Assembly (NCBI GenBank): GCA_036280995.1
Contig: DASUPQ010000117.1
Span: forward strand, 1 to 37,193
Direction of reading: 5' to 3'
Source: Actinomycetota bacterium
GTDB lineage: Bacteria > Actinomycetota > CALGFH01
Length of the DNA: 37,193 bases
Positions 31,644 to 37,193 of this stretch are shown one piece after another (the first letter of the stretch is position 1; each line of letters starts with the position of its first letter). The position numbers and the translations under genes were made by a program. Under the pieces are notes generated by a model, which saw only the letters and a list, made by a program, of their open reading frames with translations, was not told where the DNA came from and did no database searches.

Positions 31644-31949
31644 TCAGCAGGCCTCGGCCTGGGCGACCGGCAGGTCGGCCGGGAGCGGGGGCAGCGGGTG
31701 CTTCCGGGGACGTCCCCGGGAACGCTTGTACGGCACGGGTCGTCCGTCGACGAACACCTCCCCACCCCAGACGCCCCAGGGCTCGCCGCGCTCCTTGGCG
31801 CCCTCGAGGCACCGGGTCCGCAGCGGGCAGGGCCGGCAGAGCTGCTTGGCCAGCTCGAGCTCACGGGGTGACTCGGAGAAGTAGAGGTCGGGTCCCGCCT
31901 GGACGCATGGCAGCGCTCGCCCGGGCGGGAACAGCTCCAGGGTCTGCAT
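31644..31949 (-). CDS. whiB7: WhiB7-type iron-sulfur transcriptional regulator
   Basis: A 101-residue WhiB-family protein that binds a [4Fe-4S] cluster through C15, C38, C41 and C47 and contacts the primary sigma factor. The turn GVWGG is at 59-63 (EPWGVWGGE). Its AT-hook RGRPRKH (78-84) is the mark of WhiB7 rather than other WhiB proteins; AT-hooks bind A/T-rich DNA beside the -35 element. WhiB7 drives intrinsic antibiotic resistance when translation is disturbed. An AAGGAG is about 10 nt before the ATG. The long leader holds a 62-codon upstream ORF and a terminator-like hairpin, an arrangement that would allow antibiotic-sensing attenuation. The target genes are not identified here. Confidence 0.93.
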   Translation of the reverse strand: MQTLELFPPGRALPCVQAGPDLYFSESPRELELAKQLCRPCPLRTRCLEGAKERGEPWGVWGGEVFVDGRPVPYKRSRGRPRKHPLPPLPADLPVAQAEAC

Positions 31950-32012
31950 GGTCAGGTCGCTCCTTGGTCGTCATCGTTGACGGGCGGCGGTCGGTGTCGG
32001 ATGCGGGCAATG

Positions 32013-32042
32013 CAAAAGGCCGTGGGGTTCGCCCACGGCCTT
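32013..32042 (-). terminator. Intrinsic terminator-like hairpin in the whiB7 leader (attenuator)
   Basis: On the minus strand AAGGCCGTGGG (32042-32032) pairs perfectly with CCCACGGCCTT (32026-32016) across a CGAAC loop, an 11-bp stem followed by TT and GCA, a short U-run. It lies 45 nt after the upstream ORF's stop and 64 nt before whiB7. Known whiB7/wblC leaders use a terminator of this kind, relieved when ribosomes stall. The antiterminator arm was not determined. Confidence 0.75.
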
Positions 32043-32086
32043 CGCGGTTTCGGAGGGACCTGGAGGTCTGCTCCTGGGAGGATCCG

Positions 32087-32275
32087 TCAGGTAGGTACCT
32101 CCCGTCCCACCGCGAAGGCCTGGCCGCCGCCCTGGCCGCCGAAGGCGGCCGTGACAGCCGAGGCGTTCCGGCCGAGGTGCTGCAGCTCGGTGCCGATCGT
32201 GGCCGGCTCCGGGCACACGTCACCCTTGGGCCCCTTGAGGGCCGCCCACGGGGTGATGCGCTTCCGGTCGATCAC
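32087..32275 (-). CDS. Upstream ORF in the whiB7 leader
   Basis: A 62-residue frame with a GTG start at 32275 and a strong AGGAGG 9 nt upstream, inside the whiB7 leader. It ends 45 nt before the attenuator hairpin. The peptide is unremarkable: a basic start (IDRKRITPWAALKG), one Cys, and a Gly/Gln-rich end (FGGQGGGQAF). Translation of the frame, rather than the product, is probably what matters: slow or stalled ribosomes would change folding of the RNA downstream. It is longer than the short leader ORFs described for mycobacterial whiB7, as far as I recall. A stand-alone small protein is the alternative. Confidence 0.6.
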   Translation of the reverse strand: MIDRKRITPWAALKGPKGDVCPEPATIGTELQHLGRNASAVTAAFGGQGGGQAFAVGREVPT

Positions 32276-32354
32276 AATGGGACACCTCCTCGGCCGACAC
32301 TGGTCCCTGGAGACCCGGCCAGCACTCGACGGATGCTCCGTCTCGTGCCCGCCC

Positions 32355-32393
32355 ACCCTGGCAGACCCAAAATGACGGGTCAACCCATTTTCT
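32355..32393 (-). promoter_or_regulatory. Putative whiB7 promoter with AT-rich WhiB7 site
   Basis: On the minus strand TTGACC (32383-32378) and CAGGGT (32360-32355) are 17 bp apart. AGAAAATGGG (32393-32384) stands directly upstream of the -35, matching the A/T-rich patch that WhiB7's AT-hook is known to bind in autoregulation. The predicted transcript has a leader of about 400 nt before whiB7. Confidence 0.7.
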
Positions 32394-32451
32394 GGAAGTT
32401 TCTCAGAGCACCCGGATGCGGTGCCGACGGGACCAGACCCCCGGGATCAGA

Positions 32452-33624
32452 TCAGTAGACCGGGACGCTGGGGTCCACGGTCTTGGCCCAGGCGGTGATG
32501 CCGCCGCCCAGGTGCCGGGCCGTGGAGAACCCGGACTGCTTGAGCAGGGCCAGGGCCTCGGCCGAGCGGACCCCGCTCTTGCAGTAGAGGACCACCGGCT
32601 CGGTCTGGGGCAGCTCGGCCAGGTGGTCGGGCAGGGTGTCGAGCGGGATCAGGGTCGCCCCGGGGAGGCGGTTGATCTGCCACTCGGCCGGCTCGCGGAC
32701 GTCCACCAGCTTGAGCTGCTGGCCGTCGTCGAGCAGCGCCTTGAGCTGGGCCGGGGTCAGGGTGGCGCCGGCGGCGGCCTGCTGGGCCTCGTCGGAGACG
32801 ACGCCGCAGAACTCCTCGTAGTCGATCAGCTCGGTGACCGTCGGGTGCTTGCCGCAGACGGCGCACTCGGGGTCCTTGCGGACGGCGATGTCCTTGAAGG
32901 ACAGCTCCAGGGCGTCGTAGATGAGCAGCCGCCCCACCAGCGGGTCGCCGATGCCGGTGAGCAGCTTGACGGCCTCGTTGGCCTGGACCGAGCCGACGGT
33001 GGCGCAGAGCACGCCCAGCACGCCGCCCTCGGCGCAGGAGGGGACCATGCCCGGCGGGGGCGGCTCCGGGTACAGGCAGCGGTAGCAGGGGCCGTGCTCG
33101 GCCCAGAACACGCTCGCCTGGCCGTCGAAGCGGTAGATCGAGCCCCACACGTACGGCTTGCCCTCGAGCACGCAGGCGTCGTTGACCAGGTAGCGGGTGG
33201 GGAAGTTGTCGGAGCCGTCGATCACCAGGTCGTAGTCGCGGATCAGCTCGCGGGCGTTCTCCGACGAGAGCCGGGTCTCGTGCAGGGTGACCTGCACGTA
33301 CGGGTTGATCTCGGTGATCTTGTCGCGGGCGCTCTCCAGCTTGGGCCGGCCGATGTCGGAGGTCCCGTGGATGACCTGGCGCTGCAGGTTGGAGGCGTCG
33401 ACGACGTCGAAGTCGACCAGGCCGAGGTGCCCGACCCCGGCCGCGGCCAGGTACATGGCGTTGGGGGCGCCGAGGCCGCCGGCGCCGATGAGCAGGACGC
33501 GGGCGTTCTTGAGCCGCTTCTGCCCGTCCATGGCCACGTCGGGGATGATCAGGTGGCGGGAGTAGCGGGCGATCTCGTCCCGCGACAGCTCGGCCGCCGG
33601 TTCAACCAGTGCAGGAAGCGCCAT
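32452..33624 (-). CDS. moeZ: Adenylyltransferase/sulfurtransferase MoeZ (ThiF/MoeB-like plus rhodanese)
   Basis: A 390-residue two-domain enzyme. The N-terminal E1-like domain adenylates the C-terminal Gly-Gly of a ubiquitin-like sulfur carrier: LLIGAGGLGAPNAMYLAAAGVG binds ATP, and CYRCLYPEPPPPG with CAVCGKHP holds the structural zinc. The C-terminal rhodanese domain has the catalytic cysteine in VVLYCKSGVRSAE. It then transfers sulfur, from an IscS/SufS-type persulfide, to the carrier for molybdopterin, cysteine or thiouridine pathways. The ATG at 33624 is chosen at the family N-terminus; the frame is open 35 codons further. Last gene of the suf operon, 38 nt after the sufT-like gene, so sulfur comes from the SufS encoded upstream. 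Confidence 0.9.
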   Translation of the reverse strand: MALPALVEPAAELSRDEIARYSRHLIIPDVAMDGQKRLKNARVLLIGAGGLGAPNAMYLAAAGVGHLGLVDFDVVDASNLQRQVIHGTSDIGRPKLESARDKITEINPYVQVTLHETRLSSENARELIRDYDLVIDGSDNFPTRYLVNDACVLEGKPYVWGSIYRFDGQASVFWAEHGPCYRCLYPEPPPPGMVPSCAEGGVLGVLCATVGSVQANEAVKLLTGIGDPLVGRLLIYDALELSFKDIAVRKDPECAVCGKHPTVTELIDYEEFCGVVSDEAQQAAAGATLTPAQLKALLDDGQQLKLVDVREPAEWQINRLPGATLIPLDTLPDHLAELPQTEPVVLYCKSGVRSAEALALLKQSGFSTARHLGGGITAWAKTVDPSVPVY

Positions 33625-33662
33625 CTTCTGTCCAGATCCTCGTGTTTCGCGTCTCGTTCGCG

Positions 33663-33980
33663 TCAGATCGCGAAGCCCATGGCCCGCAGGGCCATCTTGC
33701 CGTCCTCGGTGAGCCGCTCCGGCCCCCACGGCGGCGACCAGACCCAGTTGATCTCGACCTCCTGGATGTCGTCCAGGCCGATCAGGGCGGCGTTGGTCGC
33801 ACCCTCGATCATGTCGGTGAGCGGGCAGGCCACCGTGGTCAGGGTCATGTCGAGCCGCACCTTGCGGCCCTCCTCCTCCTGGTCCACGCCGTACACCAGG
33901 CCCAGGTCGACCACGTTGACGCCCAGCTCGGGGTCCTCGACCTGCTTCATCGCCTCGAGGATGTCGCTATCGGTGGCCAT
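33663..33980 (-). CDS. sufT: MIP18/DUF59 family Fe-S assembly factor (SufT-like)
   Basis: A 105-residue protein of the MIP18/PaaD/SufT family that helps deliver clusters to target proteins. The conserved block VEDPELGVNVVDLGLVYGV (14-32) and the single reactive cysteine in TTVACPLTD (C52) are present, with the closing INWVWSPPWGPERLTEDGK region. The ATG at 33980 directly abuts the sufU stop at 33981-33983, so the genes are coupled. The suf operon context supports the assignment. Gene symbol by similarity; the exact client proteins are unknown. Confidence 0.9.
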   Translation of the reverse strand: MATDSDILEAMKQVEDPELGVNVVDLGLVYGVDQEEEGRKVRLDMTLTTVACPLTDMIEGATNAALIGLDDIQEVEINWVWSPPWGPERLTEDGKMALRAMGFAI

Positions 33981-34427
33981 CTACGCTCTTCCTTCCTCGT
34001 CCGTCCCTGCCCGGGCGGCGGCGTCCTTGAACGCCATCCAGCCGAGCAGCGCGCACTTGACCCGCACGGGGTAGCGCGCCACTCCCTTGAACGCGATCCC
34101 GTCCCCCAGCAATTCCTCGTCCGGCTCGCCCTCGCCGTGCATCAGCCGCCGGAACGCCTCGGCCTGGGCGAGGGCCTCGCCCAGGGGCCGGCCGGTCACC
34201 TGCTCGGTCATGACCGAGGCGGCCGCCTGGGAGATCGAGCAGCCCTTGCCGTCGACGGCCACGGCCGCGACCCGGTCGCCGTCCAGCCGCAGCCCGACCG
34301 TCAGCTCGTCCCCGCACACCGGGTTGTAGTGGTGCACCTCCACCTGGGCGTCCTCGAGCCGCCCCGGGTGCCGGGGCTTCTTGTAGTGGTCGAGGATGAT
34401 CTCCTGGTAGAGGTCGTCGAGGGGCAT
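33981..34427 (-). CDS. sufU: SufU-type sulfur-acceptor / Fe-S scaffold protein
   Basis: A 148-residue zinc-dependent sulfurtransferase that takes sulfur from SufS. Ligand residues are all visible: NPVCGDEL (C38, D40), GKGCSISQAA (C63) and VRVKCALLGW (C125). The insert between C63 and C125 that marks SufU rather than IscU is present (residues about 75-115). AAGGA stands about 9 nt before the ATG at 34427; a longer open frame upstream lies antisense within sufS and is not used. 17 nt separate it from sufS, and it touches the sufT-like gene. No loss of a key residue. Confidence 0.94.
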   Translation of the reverse strand: MPLDDLYQEIILDHYKKPRHPGRLEDAQVEVHHYNPVCGDELTVGLRLDGDRVAAVAVDGKGCSISQAAASVMTEQVTGRPLGEALAQAEAFRRLMHGEGEPDEELLGDGIAFKGVARYPVRVKCALLGWMAFKDAAARAGTDEEGRA

Positions 34428-34444
34428 CTCGTTGTCCTTGCCTG

Positions 34445-35683
34445 CTAGGCGAAGAAGCGCCTGACCTTGTCGAGGCCGGCGACCAGCGCGTCGACCTCCT
34501 CGGTGGTCGAGTAGAGGTAGAACGACGCCCGGGTGGTGGCCTGGACCCCGAGGCGCCGCAGCAGCGGCTTGGCGCAGTGGTGGCCGGCCCGGACCGCGAT
34601 CCCGTCGGAGTCGAGCACCTGGGCGACGTCGTGGGGGTGGAGGTCGCCGAGGGTGAACGAGACCATGCCGCCGCGGTGCTCGACCTCGGACGGCCCGTAG
34701 ATCCGGAGCCCGTCGATCTCGCCCAGGCGCTTGAGGGCGTAGCCGGTGACGTCGACCTCGTGGGCCCGGACCCGGTCCATGCCGAGCCCCTGGAGGTAGT
34801 CGACGGCCGCCCCCAGCCCGACCGCCTCGGCCACGTTGGGTGTCCCGGCCTCGAACCGCCACGGGATGTCGTTCCAGGTGGCCCGGTCGATGTCGACGTC
34901 GCGGATCATCTCGCCCCCGCCGAGGAACGGCTCCATGCTCTCCAGCAGCTCTTCCCGGGCCGCCAGCACCCCGACCCCCATGGGGCCGAGGGCCTTGTGC
35001 CCGGTGAACCCGAGGAAGTCGACCCCGAGGGTGTCGAGGCGGACCCCGGCGTGGGGCACGGCCTGGGCGGCGTCGGCCAGGACGAGCGCCCCGGCGGCGT
35101 GGGCCCGCTCGGCGATCTCGGCCACCGGGTTGACGGTGCCGAGCACGTTCGACATGGCCGACACGGCGACGATGCGGGTCCGCTCGCCGAGCAGGCCGTC
35201 AAGGGCCTCCAGGTCGAGCAGGTAGTCACCGGTGACGGGCACGGCCCGGACCTTGGCCCCGGTCATGCCGGCCACCAGCTGCCAGGGCACCAGGTTGGAG
35301 TGGTGCTCCATCTCGGTGACCAGGATCTCGTCGCCCTGGCGGAGGTTCCGCAGGCCCCAGGCGTAGGCGACCAGGTTGATGGCCTCGCTGACGTTCTTGG
35401 TGAACACCGTGGCCCGCTCGGAGGCGCCGACGAAGCGCGCCACCTTGCCCCGGGCCTCCTCGAACAGGTGGGTGGCCTCCTCGGCCAGGGTGTGGACGCC
35501 CCGGTGCACGTTGGCGTTGTGGCGCCGGTAGTAGGTGTCCATGGCCTCCAGCACCTGCGCCGGCTTCTGGCTGGTGGCGGCCGAGTCCAGATAGACGAGG
35601 GCGTGGCCGTTGACCCGGCGCTCCAGGATCGGGAAGTCGCCGCGGACGGCGGCCACGTCCAGCGGCGCGCTCACGGTCGTCAT
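34445..35683 (-). CDS. sufS: Cysteine desulfurase SufS
   Basis: PLP enzyme that removes sulfur from L-cysteine as a persulfide and hands it to SufU. Of its 412 residues the PLP lysine is K230 (FTGHKALGPMG) and the active cysteine C370 (IAVRAGHHCAKPLL). YLDSAATSQKP and EHHSNLVPWQ mark the group II desulfurase/selenocysteine lyase family. AGGAGG stands 5 nt before the ATG at 35683. The frame is open 14 codons further but without a ribosome site. 22 nt from sufC and 17 nt from sufU, in the suf operon. No defect visible. Confidence 0.96.
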   Translation of the reverse strand: MTTVSAPLDVAAVRGDFPILERRVNGHALVYLDSAATSQKPAQVLEAMDTYYRRHNANVHRGVHTLAEEATHLFEEARGKVARFVGASERATVFTKNVSEAINLVAYAWGLRNLRQGDEILVTEMEHHSNLVPWQLVAGMTGAKVRAVPVTGDYLLDLEALDGLLGERTRIVAVSAMSNVLGTVNPVAEIAERAHAAGALVLADAAQAVPHAGVRLDTLGVDFLGFTGHKALGPMGVGVLAAREELLESMEPFLGGGEMIRDVDIDRATWNDIPWRFEAGTPNVAEAVGLGAAVDYLQGLGMDRVRAHEVDVTGYALKRLGEIDGLRIYGPSEVEHRGGMVSFTLGDLHPHDVAQVLDSDGIAVRAGHHCAKPLLRRLGVQATTRASFYLYSTTEEVDALVAGLDKVRRFFA

Positions 35684-35705
35684 CGGGACCTCCTGGAGGC
35701 GGGTC

Positions 35706-36458
35706 TCAGGTGGCGGGGCTGCCACGCCAGCGCTCGTACCCCTCGGCCTCGAGCTGGTCGGCCAGCTCGGGACCGCCGGACTCCACGACCCGGCCGTCGA
35801 CCATCACGTGGACCATGTCGGGGGAGATGTAGCGCAGGATGCGGGTGTAGTGGGTGATCAGCAGGACACCGAGCTGGGGGCCGCGGAGGCGGTTGACGCC
35901 GTCGGCCACGACCCGCAGGGCGTCCACGTCCAGGCCCGAGTCGGTCTCGTCGAGGATGGCCAGCTCGGGGCGGAGCAGGGCCATCTGGAGGATCTCGTGG
36001 CGCTTCTTCTCGCCGCCCGAGAAGCCCTCGTTGAGGCTGCGCTCGGCGAACCGCGGGTCCATGTCGAGCAGGCGCATCTGCTCGCGCAGGTCCTTGGCGA
36101 ACTCGCGCACCGGGACGTCCTCGCCGCGGACCGAGTTCATGGCCGTGCGCAGGAAGTTGGTCACCGACACCCCCGGCACCTCGACCGGGTACTGCATGGC
36201 CAGGAACATCCCCAGCCGGGCCCGCTCGTCAGGGGTGAGGTCGAGCACGTCCTCGCCCTTGAACGTCACCTTGCCGCCGGTCACCCGGTAGCGGGGGTGG
36301 CCGGCCAGGGCGTAGGCCAGGGTCGACTTGCCGGAGCCGTTGGGGCCCATCAGGGCGTGGACCTTCCCCGACTCCACGGTCAGGTCGACGCCGCGCAGGA
36401 TCTGCTTGTCCTCCACGTCGACGTGGAGGTCCTCGATCACCAGGGTCGTGTCAGGCAT
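35706..36458 (-). CDS. sufC: Fe-S assembly ATPase SufC
   Basis: ABC-type ATPase of the SufBCD scaffold. In 250 residues: Walker A GPNGSGKS (38-45), a Q-loop in FLAMQYPVEVPGVS, the ABC signature FSGGEKKRHEILQ, Walker B LAILDETDSGLD, and the H-loop in LLITHYTRIL. It hydrolyses ATP to open the SufB-SufD dimer during cluster building. There is no membrane domain; it works in the cytoplasm. It lies 18 nt after the Rieske gene and 22 nt before sufS. sufB is not in the window and probably lies upstream of sufD, beyond the right edge. Confidence 0.97.
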   Translation of the reverse strand: MPDTTLVIEDLHVDVEDKQILRGVDLTVESGKVHALMGPNGSGKSTLAYALAGHPRYRVTGGKVTFKGEDVLDLTPDERARLGMFLAMQYPVEVPGVSVTNFLRTAMNSVRGEDVPVREFAKDLREQMRLLDMDPRFAERSLNEGFSGGEKKRHEILQMALLRPELAILDETDSGLDVDALRVVADGVNRLRGPQLGVLLITHYTRILRYISPDMVHVMVDGRVVESGGPELADQLEAEGYERWRGSPAT

Positions 36459-36476
36459 GGTTCTCCTCGGGATGCA

Positions 36477-36824
36477 TCACAGGTCGTTGGCCAGCTTGGC
36501 CCAGTCGTCGGGCAGGTCGACGAGCACGTCCTCGCCCTCGACCCGCACCGGGAAGATCCGCACCGGGCGCACCGCCGGCGGGCTGTCGGGCTCGCCGGTG
36601 AGCAGGTCGAAGCGGCTGCCGTGCAGGGCGCACTCGATGGTGGTGTCCTCGACCCAGCCCTCGGACAGCGGGTAGTCCTCGTGGCTGCACACGTCGATCA
36701 CGGCGTGGACACCGCCGTCGGCGGTGCGGATCAGGGCGACCGCCTCCTCGTCGCCGAGCTCGACCCGGAGCCCCTGGTCGGGTTCGAGCTCCGACAGCCC
36801 GGCCAGGCGCACGAACGGCATCAC
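36477..36824 (-). CDS. Rieske-type [2Fe-2S] ferredoxin
   Basis: A 115-residue soluble electron carrier. Its ligands are C46 and H48 (CSHED) and C65 and H68 (CALHG), the CxH-16-CxxH pattern of non-haem dioxygenase ferredoxins. The stop at 36477-36479 and its ATG overlap of 4 bp with the sufD stop place it inside the suf operon between sufD and sufC, as in many Actinomycetota. There it may supply electrons for cluster assembly, but this has not been shown from the sequence. No transmembrane anchor is present, unlike Rieske proteins of bc complexes. Confidence 0.93.
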   Translation of the reverse strand: MMPFVRLAGLSELEPDQGLRVELGDEEAVALIRTADGGVHAVIDVCSHEDYPLSEGWVEDTTIECALHGSRFDLLTGEPDSPPAVRPVRIFPVRVEGEDVLVDLPDDWAKLANDL

Positions 36825-37192
36825 CCGGCCTCCCGGGCCTGAGCCGGCTCCTGGGCCTCCTGGGCGGCCGCGGCCGCGGCCAGCTCGGCCTCCAGGGCGG
36901 CCTCCAGGCGGCGCCGGATCTCGGGCACGGTCACCTGGGCCAGGACCTCCTCGAAGAACCCGAACACGACCAGCCGCCGGGCCGTCCGCCGCGGGATGCC
37001 CCGCGACTCCAGGTAGAACAGGTGCAGGTCGTCGACCCGGCCGGTGGCGGCCGCGTGGGCCGCCTTGACGTCGGAGTTGAGGATCTCCAGGAACGGGTTG
37101 GCCTCGGCGTGGGCGTCGCGGGACAGGACCAGGTTGCGCATGGTCTGGCCGGCGTCGGTGCCGCGGGCCCCGGGGCTGATGATCAGGTTGCC
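36821..37192 (-). CDS. sufD: Fe-S assembly protein SufD (C-terminal fragment)
   Basis: The gene runs off the right edge; 123 C-terminal residues are visible. The core block DAHAEANPFLEILNSDVKAAHAAATGRVD and then FYLESRGIPRRTARRLVVFGFFEEVL is the conserved end of SufB/SufD proteins. Where SufB usually has SDVSC-type residues, SufD has SDVKAAHAA, which supports SufD. It pairs with SufB and SufC to build clusters on a beta-helix scaffold. It ends with an Ala/Glu-rich tail (EAALEAELAAAAAAQEAQE). Its stop overlaps the Rieske start. sufB, and perhaps a sufR regulator, are expected further right. Confidence 0.92.
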   Translation of the reverse strand, partial: GNLIISPGARGTDAGQTMRNLVLSRDAHAEANPFLEILNSDVKAAHAAATGRVDDLHLFYLESRGIPRRTARRLVVFGFFEEVLAQVTVPEIRRRLEAALEAELAAAAAAQEAQEPAQAREAG

Positions 37193-37193
37193 G

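Noticed and set aside
1-37193. CRISPR arrays, tRNA genes, rRNA and insertion sequences
   Set aside because: No regularly spaced repeats, cloverleaf sequences, rRNA motifs or transposase motifs were found on reading both strands.

Overview
This is chromosomal DNA, roughly 70-75% G+C, from a member of the Actinomycetota. The lineage markers are a WhiB7-type regulator, an Rv2578c-family radical SAM protein, an Rv2629-type ribosome factor, MoeZ, a UvrD2-type helicase with a C-terminal HRDC domain, and an actinobacterial DUF2795 protein. GTG and TTG starts are frequent, and several -10 hexamers lie only 6-7 nt before a start codon, as expected for leaderless transcripts. I cannot place it below phylum. 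I saw no rRNA, tRNA, CRISPR array, insertion sequence or prophage. The only clear mobile element is an intein.

Layout. 1-3390 (minus): histidine degradation (hutH, hutU, and the start of an amidase). 3642-5409: a small zinc-ribbon protein, a CPBP membrane protein and a histidine phosphatase. 5383-10511 (minus): a co-directional RNA-repair and ribosome-factor island of ChaB, DUF2795, archease, RtcB RNA ligase, two small acidic proteins, a phosphoribosyltransferase and an Rv2629-like factor. 10655-14109 (minus): UvrD2 and phenylacetate-CoA ligase. 14296-15698 (plus): a Leu/Phe/Val dehydrogenase and a small Cys/His protein. 15924-17903 (minus): thrS.

18034-22413 (plus): a radical SAM protein behind a LexA-type box and split by a 348-residue intein, then a HelD/HelR-like RNA polymerase-associated ATPase. 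22439-24628: a small membrane protein, a TetR/SRPBCC operon with two perfect operators, and a Usp-like protein. 24640-27918: an unknown protein, then a MocR regulator divergent from an EamA exporter with an inverted repeat between them. 27891-31605: a truncated copy of the zinc-ribbon gene, a cyclase fused to a catalytically degraded alpha/beta hydrolase, an MBL-fold protein, a second EamA exporter and a small protein. 31644-32394 (minus): whiB7 with a long leader containing an upstream ORF and an intrinsic-terminator-like hairpin. 32452-37192 (minus): the Suf iron-sulfur operon, in transcription order sufD, Rieske ferredoxin, sufC, sufS, sufU, sufT-like and moeZ.

Themes. Iron-sulfur chemistry recurs: the Suf operon supplies clusters of the kind used by WhiB7, the Rieske protein and the radical SAM enzyme. 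Stress and maintenance functions also recur: RtcB/archease, the ribosome factor, HelD, UvrD2, the SOS-type promoter and WhiB7. The most notable items are the intein placed against the third cluster cysteine of an apparently SOS-controlled radical SAM enzyme, the RNA-repair/ribosome-factor island resembling M. tuberculosis Rv2629-Rv2631, the whiB7 attenuator-type leader, and the very regular TetR promoter/operator.
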